Part shown: positions 16,180-25,989 of the stretch, in pieces
Layout: every line of letters begins with the position of its first letter
Numbering within the stretch: the first letter of the stretch is position 1
Origin: Syntrophaceae bacterium
Lineage (GTDB): Bacteria > Desulfobacterota > Syntrophia > Syntrophales > Smithellaceae
Length of the DNA: 64,000 bases
Assembly (NCBI GenBank): GCA_009773315.1
Contig: WRPE01000007.1
Coordinates: 1-64,000, forward strand
Direction of reading: 5' to 3'
The notes under the pieces: generated by a model
The model's input: only the letters and a program-made list of their open reading frames with translations
What the model was told of the DNA's origin: nothing
Database searches by the model: none
Made by a program: the position numbers and the translations under genes

Positions 16180-16965
16180 TTAGAGTAATTTTGTTAGTAA
16201 TGACAGCACCTCGATAATCAGTATGGCCGCAAAAACGTTAACCATGCCCTGAGATACGACAATGGGAATACTGGTAAACTCATGTGACGCCCGCAGACCG
16301 AAACGGATGGGTATCAGCGTGATGAAAAATCCATAAATGGCGCACTTGAACAGGGCGATTAGTATATCAGAAAAATTGGTCGCATTTAATAAAATATTTT
16401 TATAAACATCGATACTCATCCCAAAAATCAACCAGGAAAAAAGGGTGCCGCTGACCAGTAAAACAATGGAGCAAAGGCTGCTCAGCAATACGATGGATAT
16501 GATCCCGTTAATGACTCGCGGGACGAGCAGGTAATTGATGACGTCAATGCGGAACATTTCCAGAGTTTTTATCTCTCTGTTTACTTTCATGACCGCCATT
16601 TCCGTATTAATCGCGGCAGCGGATCGCAGTGTAATCAGCAATACCGTTAAAAGCGGCGACAATTCCGTAACGATCAATCCCATTAGAACATGGCCGAAGA
16701 ATCCGGTAAGCCCGAATTCTTTTAACAACTGAAAAACAATACCGATCAGCAGCGAACCAAAGATGATGGAGACCATGAGAAAAACGGGTAAAATTTGTAC
16801 GGATGTAAAGTATATCTGGTTGAGCAAAACTTCGCGCATGGCGCTGCTGTAGGTTTTACGTCGAAAAATGCGGATAAAAACCTTGCCGGCAAATACAATG
16901 GTATCGGCAAATGCCGTTAGCATCTGGATGACTCGACGCCCCAAGTTTTCCCCAAAAGACATCAT
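16180..16965 (-). CDS. mlaE: MlaE-like ABC permease for lipid transport
   Basis: This 261-residue membrane protein is an MlaE/YrbE-family permease, with several hydrophobic helices between about residue 40 and the C-terminus. The family-typical segment LLITLRSAAAINTEMAVMKV is visible near the middle. It should form a homodimer with an ATPase and the MlaD ring for phospholipid trafficking. The ATG at 16965 has a GGAG site. It is the first gene of the operon; the ATPase that follows is degenerate, so energy coupling needs another ATPase or a different mode. Confidence 0.88.
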   Translation of the reverse strand: MMSFGENLGRRVIQMLTAFADTIVFAGKVFIRIFRRKTYSSAMREVLLNQIYFTSVQILPVFLMVSIIFGSLLIGIVFQLLKEFGLTGFFGHVLMGLIVTELSPLLTVLLITLRSAAAINTEMAVMKVNREIKTLEMFRIDVINYLLVPRVINGIISIVLLSSLCSIVLLVSGTLFSWLIFGMSIDVYKNILLNATNFSDILIALFKCAIYGFFITLIPIRFGLRASHEFTSIPIVVSQGMVNVFAAILIIEVLSLLTKLL

Positions 16966-17098
16966 TTCTGGCTCCACGCACTGACCGCTATCCTAACACA
17001 GGATGGTCAAGACTTCAAACTACCATTAATCAACAAGCTCACTATAAGTCACAGCGGATAAATGCTCGTCACGCAGCAGCGGGAGTAAAACGTTTTAA

Positions 17099-17126
17099 TT
17101 GACAAATCAGCGCTTGTCATTATATT
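17099..17126 (+). promoter_or_regulatory. promoter of the Do-family protease gene
   Basis: TTGACA (17099-17104) and TATATT (17121-17126) are separated by 16 bases and lie about 70 bases before the protease start. This is a good sigma-70 style match. Confidence 0.5.
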
Positions 17127-17196
17127 TGAGACAATTAAAATATTTCATGCAGGGATGCAAACCGAGCGCTGCCTGCATTCATTTGGGAGGATAAAT

Positions 17197-18663
17197 ATGA
17201 AAAATTCAAATCGAAAAACTTTTTTTATGTTTTTAATGGCCTTTCTGGTCGCGTTCTTTATTATTTCCTTGGTAGGGGTTCTACGATCATCCTTTACCAC
17301 GTCGGGAGCACCGGAAATTCCAGCGGCTCAAGCTGTTCCAGGCCTCACGGATACCGCCATTAAAACGCCTGTTTCCTTTTCCGCTCTTGCTGAACGGGTC
17401 AAGCCGACAGTCGTTAATATCAGCACGTCCAAAACCCACAAGGGCAGAGGATCGTTTGGCGCGCCTTTTGGGGGATCACCGTTTGGGGACGATTTTTTTG
17501 ATCGCTTTTTTGGCGACATGCCCCGCAGAGAATTCAAGCAGCGCAGCCTGGGTTCAGGATTTATCATCAGCAATGACGGATATATTTTCACCAACAATCA
17601 TGTTGTTGAAAAAGCGGATAAAATCCTTGTAAAAATTTCCGACGGTAAGGAATACGAAGCCAAAGTGATTGGAACGGACGCCAATACGGATATCGCGTTG
17701 ATCAAAATTAAGCCGGACAACAGCCTTCCGGTAGCGGAAATTGGAGATTCAGAAAAAGTAAAAGTCGGAGAATGGGTCATTGCAATCGGCAACCCATTTG
17801 GTTTAGAAGCTACGGTAACAGCAGGTATTATCAGCGCAAAAGGCCGAGTCATCGGAGCTGGACCCTACGATAATTTCATTCAAACCGATGCCTCCATTAA
17901 TCCCGGAAATAGCGGCGGTCCATTATTCAATATGGAGGGAAAGGTGATCGGTATTAATACGGCAATTGTTGCTCAAGGGCAGGGCATTGGCTTTGCGATT
18001 CCCATCAATATGGCCAAAGGTATTCTGGCCGACCTGAAAACAAAAGGCAAGGTTACACGCGGCTGGCTGGGTATTTCTGTTCAGGACATTTCCGATGACA
18101 TCGCCAAAAATTTAAATCATAAAAACAAAAGCGGCGCATTGGTTTCGGATGTGTTCAAAGGTGATCCAGCGGATAAAGCAGGAATAAAAGTTGGTGATAT
18201 TATTATTGAAATTAACGGGAAAACCATTAAAGACACCCATGATTTATTGTTGACGATCGCCACATTACAGGTTGATCAGAAAATGAATTTGAAGGCAATT
18301 CGCGACGGCAAGGAAATGATTTTCCACGTGACGGTAGCGGAACGCAAAGATAGTGGGGCCATGGCAGCGGAAAAATCAGGAAAAGGTCATTTTGGGGTAG
18401 CCGCACAAGAGATTACGGCAGAGTTAGCCAGACAATTAGGTATCGCGCGCGATGGTGTTATTGTCACAGAAGTGCAAGAAGGAAGCCCTGCTGATGAAGT
18501 TGGTATCCAGCCACAGGATATTATCGTGCAGATCAATCAGGTGAAAATTTCTTCGATGAAGGATTATCTCCGGGAGATCACGAAGGCAGCCACAAAGAAA
18601 AGTGTTACGTTGTTAATCAAACGCGGTCGATCGAGTTTCTTTGTCGCGCTGCGAACAGAGTAG
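17197..18663 (+). CDS. degP: Do-family periplasmic serine protease (DegP/MucD-like)
   Basis: This 488-residue HtrA-type protease has an N-terminal membrane anchor or signal (about residues 9-30). A trypsin-like domain carries the triad H135 (TNNHVV), D165 (NTDIALIK) and S239 (GNSGGPL). Two PDZ domains follow, about 280-370 and 385-480. A glycine/phenylalanine-rich loop (about 84-106) precedes the protease core. Such enzymes degrade or refold misfolded envelope proteins. The chosen ATG has a GGGAGG site; upstream in-frame codons lack one. It is monocistronic, with its own promoter and a strong terminator. Confidence 0.95.
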   Translation: MKNSNRKTFFMFLMAFLVAFFIISLVGVLRSSFTTSGAPEIPAAQAVPGLTDTAIKTPVSFSALAERVKPTVVNISTSKTHKGRGSFGAPFGGSPFGDDFFDRFFGDMPRREFKQRSLGSGFIISNDGYIFTNNHVVEKADKILVKISDGKEYEAKVIGTDANTDIALIKIKPDNSLPVAEIGDSEKVKVGEWVIAIGNPFGLEATVTAGIISAKGRVIGAGPYDNFIQTDASINPGNSGGPLFNMEGKVIGINTAIVAQGQGIGFAIPINMAKGILADLKTKGKVTRGWLGISVQDISDDIAKNLNHKNKSGALVSDVFKGDPADKAGIKVGDIIIEINGKTIKDTHDLLLTIATLQVDQKMNLKAIRDGKEMIFHVTVAERKDSGAMAAEKSGKGHFGVAAQEITAELARQLGIARDGVIVTEVQEGSPADEVGIQPQDIIVQINQVKISSMKDYLREITKAATKKSVTLLIKRGRSSFFVALRTE

Positions 18664-18687
18664 CGATAAATCTAATAAGAATTACTG

Positions 18688-18718
18688 AAGGGCAGGCCCA
18701 ACGGCCTGCCCTTTTTTT
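18688..18718 (+). terminator. intrinsic terminator after the protease gene
   Basis: AAGGGCAGGCC (18688-18698) pairs with GGCCTGCCCTT (18703-18713) around a four-base loop, followed by a run of seven T. It lies 25 bases after the stop. Confidence 0.9.
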
Positions 18719-18834
18719 ATCAAAACCTTGCTTTATATTATGATGATCCAAATGGAGAGAAGCTACGAAAAGAGATTCATACCGTAAACAATGAATGTGG
18801 CTTTGGCTTTATTACCCATCCCAGCCATGAGGGG

Positions 18835-18864
18835 ACAGCAATGTTTCACGTGAAACATTGCTGT
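18835..18864. other. parS: parS-type ParB-binding palindrome
   Basis: The 16-bp core TGTTTCACGTGAAACA (18842-18857) matches the near-universal bacterial parS consensus TGTTNCACGTGAAACA. The symmetry continues outward to a perfect 30-bp palindrome (18835-18864). It lies in the non-coding gap between the protease terminator and the acyl-CoA synthetase gene. ParB/Spo0J loads here and recruits SMC for chromosome segregation. No parAB genes are in the window. parS sites usually cluster near the replication origin, so this segment may be origin-proximal, which is inference. Confidence 0.85.
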
Positions 18865-18958
18865 TGGAATAACTGGTAAGTTAGCGTTCATCCGTCCTTG
18901 TTGAGGAAACCGGTGCCTATCGTGTGAAAGCCTACTTGAAATCTGTCGAGAAATGTTT

Positions 18959-21145
18959 CTACTCTTTCGCCCCTTTTAACCATTGAGAATATTGATACAT
19001 CTTGGCCAACGCTTTAACCGCCCTTTCCGGGCTGGGAAAAACAATCCCCTTATATTCTTGACCCGCTATTTCTATGACGGTGCGAGTTGTTTCATCTGTC
19101 AGCAAATATACGCCTATGATAGGCTTATGATATTTTCCCATTACGGTTACTGTTTTCTCAACTAACTGCTTTTCGTATACTTGTAATATCTCTAAGCTGT
19201 CTTCCATAAATTTTTTGTCATAAGATTTATCGATTGCGATGGTTGATTCCAGCACCGATTTGATAGTTGTCTTTCGTCCGATAATCCCCATATGAATAAT
19301 CGCATCACATTCTTCCCATTTCAGCAACTCATCAACGATTTCCATATGGACATCCGTCCTCATTTCAGCCACTAAATCCACAGGATTCGCATGGCTCCAG
19401 AACGACGGAAGCAGAAGATTAAATTTTTCGATGATCCTTTCTGATAACGGCTGAACTACAAGATTGTTTTCCGTGCATAAATCAGAAGCAACAACCCCCC
19501 ATCCCCCTCCCAAAGTCAGAATGGCTATTCTATTTCCCGTAGGCAAGGGCAGAGACGAAAAGGCTGCGGACAGATCCAATAAATCCATCGGCTGCTCCGC
19601 CTGAATCACGCCTGCCTGCTTGCAGGCTGCCTCAAAAACTTTTACATTGGAAGCCATGGCTCCTGTATGGCTCGCCGCTGCAGAAGCGCCGGCTTGTGTG
19701 CGTCCGCCTTTTAAAATAATGACAGGCTTTTTCCGGCCAACTCTCTTTGCCGATTCAAAAAACCTCCGGCCATTTTTGATACTTTCAATATACATAACAA
19801 CCGTCTTGGTCATGTCATCTACTTCAAAACCTTCCATATAATCCTCAATGGTAATCATCGATTCATTCCCCGAACCGCTGAAAGCACGAATCCCGATACC
19901 TTCCTTTTCCGCAAACGCCAGTAATTGCGTTCCCAAATTACCGGATTGAGCAACCAAAGTTGTATCACCGGCCTTTGGTTGGACATGCGTCCCTGTACAA
20001 TAAAGAGATATATGCGGGTTGCATATGCCCATGGTATTGGGCCCCAAAATCAAAATACCGGCTTCGCTCGCCCTCTTAATCATCTCTTGCTCAAGTGCCT
20101 TGCCTTCAGGTCCCGTCTCACCGAAACCGGAGGAAATAAGTAATACATATTTAATCGCCTTTTGCTTCAATTCTCCAATAATCTGGATGACTCTGTTTGC
20201 AGGAATAGTGATAACAGCCAAATCAACAGGATCAGGAATTTCTGTGACCGACTTATAGACATGTCTGCCGATGATTTCTCCACCTTTGGAATTGACCAGA
20301 TAGGTGTTACCCTGATAATTTCCGGCGATGACGCCGGAGTACATGAACTGTCCCCATTTACTTATTTCCGCGGAAGCTCCGATGAATGCGATAGATTTAG
20401 GATAGAACAGATTGTAAATCGCCTGTGGATCTACGGGCAGATGAGTTACTTTATGAAGGGCTCTCTCTCCCAAAACAATTAAGGCGTCCACTGCCGTTAC
20501 CTTTCCGTCCGCGGACACCAATAATGGATTAATATCAATTTCCTTGATTTCCGGTATGGTCATGGCTATTTCAGACAGGCCAACCAGTACTTTTACCAGA
20601 GCATCCATGTCCGTCGCTTTTTCACCGCGGAAGTTACCCAGCAGCTTTTGAGCGTGCACTTCCTGAATCATTAATCTGGCTTCTCTTTCATCGAGAGGAG
20701 CAAGACGGAAAACGACATCGCCAATGACCTCCGTAAATATGCCCCCCAACCCAAACATAATCGCCGGACCGAACTGCGCATCGAAAAAGAGACCGGCAAC
20801 AAATTCCCTTTTGCCTTCCAACATGGGTTGAAGTAAAAATCCTTCCAAATCTGTCCCTGCCGCACCCTTTATATATACAGCCGCTGCCTGAAGATCTTCC
20901 GGAGTTTTGATATTGAGCTTGACCAAACCTTTTTCTGTTTTATGCGTCAGCTTACTTCCTAACCCTTTTAAAACCACCGGGTAACCCATTTCGCGTGCCG
21001 ACGACTCTATGTCTTCAATATTATTGATTATTACCTCTGTTACCACCGGGATGTTATGGTTTTTGAGAACTTGTTTTGCCTCCGCTTCCGTCAATGCGGC
21101 TCTTCCTTCTTTCATCGCTTTTTCAATTATTGTTGCCGGATTCAT
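18959..21145 (-). CDS. ADP-forming acyl-CoA synthetase (acetate-CoA ligase type)
   Basis: This 728-residue fused enzyme interconverts acyl-CoA, ADP and phosphate with the free acid, CoA and ATP. Domains in order are: an ATP-grasp domain (about 10-225), a CoA-binding Rossmann domain (about 245-370, with FIGASAE), and succinyl-CoA-ligase-like domains to the end. The phosphohistidine is probably H493 in AASHTGAMAS. The beta-like half precedes the alpha-like half, one of the known domain orders. The ATG at 21145 has a GGAG site; the longer open frame upstream lacks one. It may conserve energy from acyl-CoA made by the metabolic island, but it is a separate transcription unit. Confidence 0.9.
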   Translation of the reverse strand: MNPATIIEKAMKEGRAALTEAEAKQVLKNHNIPVVTEVIINNIEDIESSAREMGYPVVLKGLGSKLTHKTEKGLVKLNIKTPEDLQAAAVYIKGAAGTDLEGFLLQPMLEGKREFVAGLFFDAQFGPAIMFGLGGIFTEVIGDVVFRLAPLDEREARLMIQEVHAQKLLGNFRGEKATDMDALVKVLVGLSEIAMTIPEIKEIDINPLLVSADGKVTAVDALIVLGERALHKVTHLPVDPQAIYNLFYPKSIAFIGASAEISKWGQFMYSGVIAGNYQGNTYLVNSKGGEIIGRHVYKSVTEIPDPVDLAVITIPANRVIQIIGELKQKAIKYVLLISSGFGETGPEGKALEQEMIKRASEAGILILGPNTMGICNPHISLYCTGTHVQPKAGDTTLVAQSGNLGTQLLAFAEKEGIGIRAFSGSGNESMITIEDYMEGFEVDDMTKTVVMYIESIKNGRRFFESAKRVGRKKPVIILKGGRTQAGASAAASHTGAMASNVKVFEAACKQAGVIQAEQPMDLLDLSAAFSSLPLPTGNRIAILTLGGGWGVVASDLCTENNLVVQPLSERIIEKFNLLLPSFWSHANPVDLVAEMRTDVHMEIVDELLKWEECDAIIHMGIIGRKTTIKSVLESTIAIDKSYDKKFMEDSLEILQVYEKQLVEKTVTVMGKYHKPIIGVYLLTDETTRTVIEIAGQEYKGIVFPSPERAVKALAKMYQYSQWLKGAKE

Positions 21146-21374
21146 CTGCTTGCTCCATATTTTTCTGTTTATTTTCATGTGTTCACGACATTTTCTTGAC
21201 GTATCCTTACTATAACAGGTGTAAAACCGGGTTGAAAGAGGAATTTCCCTTACGATTAACCTATTATATCTGCTAGGGATGATATACATGAAGTCCCTGT
21301 AAAGCAAGTGTCGGAAATAACGCTCTTGCTCCTTGCCCTTGCTTTTCGCCTCACACCTGACGCCTTACGCTTCT

Positions 21375-22148
21375 CTACTTTTGACACTGCGGACAGTAAA
21401 ATGTACTGCGTCCACCCTGCCTAACCCGGGCAATGACCCCTCCGCATATGCAGCAAGTCTTTCCTTCTTGTCTGTAAGCTTTCAGGTCGTTTTGATTCTC
21501 GCCCTGGCAACCGTAAAGATCGCGCCAATCGGAGATGGATGTTCCCCGTTTTTCAATGCCCTTTTTCAAGATGCGCCGGGCCTGACGAAGCACCGTCCTC
21601 CATTCCCTTTCGCCGAGCGTCGCCGCTTGCCGAAAAGGAGAAATGCCTGCGCGATGCAAAATCTCACAAGCATAGATGTTACCGATACCCGCTATCGCCT
21701 TCGGATCCATGAGTAAAATTTTAACGCTGACTTTTCGCGCAGACTGTTTCTCCAGAAATGTCTTCTCATTAAAGCCAGTCATTAAATCCTTAAAATCTTT
21801 TTCCTGCCCCGTCGTCTCAACCTTAACTGTTGCGAAGCGCCGCGGATCAACCAGGTCGACGTTTCCATCGGCAAGCGTCATCCGCCATCGGGTATGCGCC
21901 TCTCGTTTCCTATCTTTCTGCCAGCGCAATCGTCCGGTCATGCGCAAATGAATCGTGATGCTTCTGCCATCGTTGAGCATTAGCACAATCGTTTTCCCGG
22001 AGCGCCGGACTGCCTTGATCATGCAACCTCTCACGCTTCCGAGACCTGCAAGTTTTTCATCATAAACGACCGTCGCTAAAATTTTTTCCCCCGTTACTCT
22101 GGCATGCAGTTGACGGCATAGCGTCTCAACTTCCGGAAGCTCAGGCAT
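21375..22148 (-). CDS. mutM: formamidopyrimidine-DNA glycosylase
   Basis: This 257-residue enzyme excises 8-oxoguanine and ring-opened purines from DNA and nicks the strand. The N-terminus MPELPEVETL supplies the catalytic proline (P2 before processing) and glutamate. The conserved lysine lies in SGKTIVL, HLRMTGRL follows, and the C-terminal zinc finger has the C-X2-C...C-X2-C pattern (CCICGG and CPQC). A GGGAG site precedes the ATG. Length and motifs are normal. Confidence 0.95.
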   Translation of the reverse strand: MPELPEVETLCRQLHARVTGEKILATVVYDEKLAGLGSVRGCMIKAVRRSGKTIVLMLNDGRSITIHLRMTGRLRWQKDRKREAHTRWRMTLADGNVDLVDPRRFATVKVETTGQEKDFKDLMTGFNEKTFLEKQSARKVSVKILLMDPKAIAGIGNIYACEILHRAGISPFRQAATLGEREWRTVLRQARRILKKGIEKRGTSISDWRDLYGCQGENQNDLKAYRQEGKTCCICGGVIARVRQGGRSTFYCPQCQK

Positions 22149-22602
22149 ATTTTATCTCCCTCCACGTTCGTTGCGTCCCTACTCTTCTTATCGCGCGATG
22201 TGCGACATGGCGGCGTGAAATCCTTATCCCATATGCATTTCCTTATAACGGATACCAAGACCTATGGCTTCTTTCTACCTTATCCCCATTTCTTCGGCAA
22301 TCCAAATTGTATCATCCCTCCAGTTTTTTCCGATATTTCATGAAGAGCCGAATACTGCGAAAATGCTCTTTTCGTGTGGCTCGTAGTCGCCATGACGGAC
22401 TTGATCTGTCGGACGTGTTGAACATCTCCACGCACGCGAAAATATTTTTCCCAACTTTTTTTAAAATTATTTTCATTTTTGAAGCTAAAATGCAAAATAA
22501 TTGTTGACAAATTTTTCTGCTTGCGTAAATTCAAAAATTAATAAAGTTGTTTTTTGACGGCTGCTTTTTTTAAGAGGAAGGATGCTTCCGGAAGGAGAAT
22601 AA
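22149..22602. promoter_or_regulatory. 454-bp gap with a promoter for the kamA operon
   Basis: There is no recognisable gene. The 3' part is AT-rich and contains TTGACA (22504-22509) and TAAATT (22526-22531) with a 16-base spacer, about 70 bases before the aminomutase start. The rest shows no clear RNA structure or repeat. Confidence 0.45.
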
Positions 22603-23913
22603 ATGGAAAACGAGACGCTGTTTAGTGAGGATACAGAACCTCCGGGTACGACAACTGGTCTTGTAGTGGCACAAAATGAAGTGATGGATTTCTTTTTGTC
22701 GGCCAATAACCATTCACAACCTTCCCTGGCAAAATCAAAACCAGAGCGACTTTATTTTCCTTTTAAAGATTCACCCCGCTCCCGAGCCTTCCGTAAAAAA
22801 CATTATCCTGACATCAGCCGTATCGAATGGTTTGACTGGCGCTGGCAATTTCAAAACGCCATTCGCGACGTCCAGATACTCGATACCATCATTCATCTTT
22901 CCGACAATGAACGTCAGGCGATGATGCATCCGTCGGGAGACTTACCTGTCGCCATTACCCCTTACTACGCCAGCCTGATTTCCACCGAGGATCCGTCGTC
23001 TCCGCTGCGCCGCTCAGTCGTTCCAGTGGTCGATGAATGTCTGCATACAAAGGGCGAAGAAGAAGACCCTCTTTGCGAAGACGCCGATTCCCCGGTTCCC
23101 GGTATCGTACATCGCTATCCTGACCGCGTCTTGTTTCTGGTTACCGACATCTGCGCGACCTATTGCCGCTACTGCACCCGTTCCCGCATCTTCGGACGGC
23201 AGCATCAATGTTTTATTGACACCGCCAAATGGGAAAAGGCGCTGGCCTACATCGAATCCAACTCCAACATCCGCGACGTTCTCCTTTCCGGCGGCGATCC
23301 GCTGACGCTGTCCGACGAAAAGCTCGAGTGGCTTCTGTCGCGGCTCAAAGATATTCCGCACGTTGAACTGATCCGTATCGGCACCAAAGCGCCGGTGGTC
23401 CTGCCTCAACGGATTACGCCGGCTCTGGTTTCCATGCTGAAAAAATACCATCCCCTTTGGATGAGCATCCACATCACACATCCCGACGAACTGACCCCCG
23501 AAATGAGCGCCGCCTGCATCCGTCTGGCCGACGCCGGCATTCCGCTGGGCAGCCAGACCGTTTTGCTATCCGGAATTAATGACTCGGTCTCCACGATGTC
23601 CAGGCTGGTGCATGGCCTTTTGCAGATTCGCGTCCGCCCCTACTACCTGTATCAATGCGATCCGATTCCCGGCTCCTCCCACTTCCGCACACCGATCAGC
23701 AAGGGACTGGAGATCATCCAGGGCTTGCGCGGCCATACAACCGGTTACGCCGTACCAACCTATGTCGTTGACGCCCCCGGTGGCGGCGGAAAAATTCCGC
23801 TGCTTCCCGAATACGCCACAGGCTGGGATAAAGGCGATTTGCTGATGCGCAATTACGAAGGCAATATCTTCCGCTACCCGGACAATCACGCGGAGTCGAA
23901 GGATATTCATTAG
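22603..23913 (+). CDS. kamA: lysine 2,3-aminomutase family radical SAM enzyme
   Basis: This 436-residue enzyme would move the alpha-amino group of lysine to the beta position. The radical-SAM cluster motif C184-X3-C188-X2-C191 is in ICATYCRYCTRSR. The PLP lysine is K397 in DAPGGGGKIPL. Two aspartates that hold the lysine side chain in the clostridial enzyme appear conserved (D327 in GIND, D353 in QCDP), favouring lysine over glutamate. It heads a four-gene operon with two ATP-grasp ligases and a GNAT protein, and has its own promoter and a GGAG site. This context differs from the two-gene N-acetyl-beta-lysine osmolyte operon (ablAB) of methanogens. Confidence 0.9.
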   Translation: MENETLFSEDTEPPGTTTGLVVAQNEVMDFFLSANNHSQPSLAKSKPERLYFPFKDSPRSRAFRKKHYPDISRIEWFDWRWQFQNAIRDVQILDTIIHLSDNERQAMMHPSGDLPVAITPYYASLISTEDPSSPLRRSVVPVVDECLHTKGEEEDPLCEDADSPVPGIVHRYPDRVLFLVTDICATYCRYCTRSRIFGRQHQCFIDTAKWEKALAYIESNSNIRDVLLSGGDPLTLSDEKLEWLLSRLKDIPHVELIRIGTKAPVVLPQRITPALVSMLKKYHPLWMSIHITHPDELTPEMSAACIRLADAGIPLGSQTVLLSGINDSVSTMSRLVHGLLQIRVRPYYLYQCDPIPGSSHFRTPISKGLEIIQGLRGHTTGYAVPTYVVDAPGGGGKIPLLPEYATGWDKGDLLMRNYEGNIFRYPDNHAESKDIH

Positions 23914-23930
23914 GATCGTGAAAATAAATT

Positions 23931-24977
23931 ATGTCCGGTAACCCAGACTGTCTATCAACCCGCGCCTCGCGAAAAATAACCGTCGGCCTGACCTACGACT
24001 TACGCGACGATTACCTGTGTGAAGGCTACAGCCTGGAAGAAACCGCCGAATTCGACAAACCCGACACCATTGAAGCAATTGAAAACGTCATTTTAGCGAA
24101 CGGCCACCAGACCGACCGCATCGGTCACGTTCAGGCACTGACCCGCCGCCTGGCCGCAGGCGACCGTTGGGATCTTGTTTTTAATATTGCCGAAGGCCTG
24201 CATGGCTTTGGCCGGGAAGCGCAGGTTCCCGCGCTGTTGGATGCCTATAAAATTCCCTATACCTTCTCTGATCCTCTCGGACAGGCCCTCACCCTTCATA
24301 AGGGGATGACCAAACATGTCGTGCGCGACCTGGGCATTCCCACCCCGGACTTTGCCGTAGTTTCCGATCTGGAGGATATTGACCACATTTCCCTTCCCTA
24401 TCCCCTTTTTGCCAAACCCGTCGCGGAAGGCACGGGCAAGGGCATCACCGCTCTATCCAAAATTGACAACGCCGAAGATCTGCGCAACGTCTGCATGAAC
24501 CTTCTCCAGGCTTTTTGTCAGCCGGTGCTGGTGGAAACGTATCTGCCCGGACGCGAATTTACCATTGGGATCATAGGCTCCGGCAAGAACGCCCGCGCCC
24601 TCGGCGCCATGGAAGTCATCTTGAATCCGGCCGCTGAACAGCATGCCTACTCCTACGAGAATAAGGAACATTATGAAAACCTCGTGCGATACGCCGCAGT
24701 CGATGACGCGGAAGCCAGGCATGCCATAAAGATATCTCTTGCCGCTTGGCGCGGTCTCGGATTGAAAGATGGGGGACGCATTGACCTGCGATCGGACGCT
24801 TGCGGCATCCCGCATTTTATCGAAGTAAATTCTCTGGCCGGTTTGAATCCGGTCCGTTCGGACCTGCCCATTCTCTGCCAGCTTATGGGCATATCCTACC
24901 ACCGGCTGATTACCGATATTCTGAATTCTGCTTTAGAGCGTGCCGGAATCATAAAGACATGTTCAGTCGAATCCTAA
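23931..24977 (+). CDS. ATP-grasp ligase, D-alanine-D-alanine ligase-like (first copy)
   Basis: This 348-residue protein has the ATP-grasp fold of the D-Ala-D-Ala ligase superfamily. An N-terminal substrate domain has DLVFNIAEGLHG. The central ATP-binding region has PLFAKPVAEGTGKGI, and a C-terminal metal site lies near HFIEVNSLAGLNP. The family joins a carboxylate, activated as acyl phosphate, to an amine. It begins 17 bases after kamA and is followed 24 bases later by a related ligase. It is unlikely to be the cell-wall Ddl because its N-terminal region differs and it is paired. I infer that it ligates beta-lysine or another amino acid into a small peptide. Confidence 0.8.
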   Translation: MSGNPDCLSTRASRKITVGLTYDLRDDYLCEGYSLEETAEFDKPDTIEAIENVILANGHQTDRIGHVQALTRRLAAGDRWDLVFNIAEGLHGFGREAQVPALLDAYKIPYTFSDPLGQALTLHKGMTKHVVRDLGIPTPDFAVVSDLEDIDHISLPYPLFAKPVAEGTGKGITALSKIDNAEDLRNVCMNLLQAFCQPVLVETYLPGREFTIGIIGSGKNARALGAMEVILNPAAEQHAYSYENKEHYENLVRYAAVDDAEARHAIKISLAAWRGLGLKDGGRIDLRSDACGIPHFIEVNSLAGLNPVRSDLPILCQLMGISYHRLITDILNSALERAGIIKTCSVES

Positions 24978-25001
24978 AATCATGAGGACAAGACGTCATT
25001 G

Positions 25002-25988
25002 ATGAGAAGAATAGTCATTTTACATACGGATGTGGCAAAGGATGCAGGCGAAGATGAACTCGATACCCTTCGACAGGCCGAAACCATTGCACAGACGATG
25101 GTTTCCCTGGGCTATGAGCCGGTTATGTTGCCTTTTGTCATGGATTTAAATGTAACGATTGCAAAACTCCGCTCTCTTCAACCCTATGTTGTTTTCAATC
25201 TGGTGGAAACGCTGGTTGGCCGTGGCAGCATGATTTACTTTGCAACCGCCTTGCTTGATTTTTTGCGGCTTCCCTACACGGGCTGCCGGACGGATGCCAT
25301 GTTTTTAACCTCCAATAAACCCCTCACAAAAAAAATGTTACACGCCGAAGGTATTGCCACACCACCCTGGCTGACCGCCGACGGAATCGCCGTCGGACAT
25401 GCTGCCACCGAAACGTATATTTTGAAGGCTTCCTGGGAAGACGCTTCCGTCGGCCTGGATGACGCATCCATTCTTCGGACAGATGATCGGGAAATGCTCC
25501 TGGACGCCCTGCAAAAACGCAAACAAAAACTTGGCATGGACTGCTTTGCCGAAGCCTATATTGATGGAAGGGAATTTAATATCGCCTTACTGGCCTCCGA
25601 CCAGGGTATTCGGATTCTGCCTGCCGCGGAAATGCTTTTTCAAGATTACCCGCCAGATAAACTGAAATTACTTGATTACCGAGCCAAGTGGGTGGAAGAT
25701 TCTTTTGAATATAACAATACAAGGCGTACATTGGATATTTCATCACAGGACGCCGATCTGGTGAATCGACTGCGGGATATTGCCCTGAATTGCTGGCAAC
25801 TGTTCGGTCTGCGCGGATACGCCCGCGTGGATTTCCGCATCGATCAAAACGGTCATCCTTGGGTGTTGGAAATCAATGCCAATCCCTGCTTATCTCTTGA
25901 AGCAGGTTTTGCCGCCGCCCTGGAACGAGCCTCGATAAAGTATTCAGACGCGATTGACAATATCATCCGGGACGCTTTGGTAGGATAA
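25002..25988 (+). CDS. ATP-grasp ligase, D-alanine-D-alanine ligase-like (second copy)
   Basis: This 328-residue protein is a paralogue of the preceding ATP-grasp ligase, sharing the layout but strongly diverged. VVFNLVETLVGRGS matches the substrate-loop region. YILKASWEDASVGLDD marks the ATP-binding loop, and VDFRIDQNGHPWVLEINANP carries the metal ligands. Two successive ATP-grasp enzymes suggest two ligation steps or a heteromer. The ATG at 25002 is chosen; a TTG one codon earlier is an alternative. The stop is followed after one base by the GNAT gene, so the two are co-translated. Confidence 0.8.
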   Translation: MRRIVILHTDVAKDAGEDELDTLRQAETIAQTMVSLGYEPVMLPFVMDLNVTIAKLRSLQPYVVFNLVETLVGRGSMIYFATALLDFLRLPYTGCRTDAMFLTSNKPLTKKMLHAEGIATPPWLTADGIAVGHAATETYILKASWEDASVGLDDASILRTDDREMLLDALQKRKQKLGMDCFAEAYIDGREFNIALLASDQGIRILPAAEMLFQDYPPDKLKLLDYRAKWVEDSFEYNNTRRTLDISSQDADLVNRLRDIALNCWQLFGLRGYARVDFRIDQNGHPWVLEINANPCLSLEAGFAAALERASIKYSDAIDNIIRDALVG

Positions 25989-25989
25989 A

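Noticed and set aside
18841-18876. Short frame beginning MFHVKHCCWNNW across the parS palindrome
   Set aside because: It is only a dozen codons, starts inside the palindrome and has no ribosome site. Such short frames arise simply from translating parS.
22280-22534. Minus-strand open frame of 84 codons in the mutM-kamA gap
   Set aside because: It overlaps the likely kamA promoter, has no ribosome site and unusual composition, and I recognise no domain.
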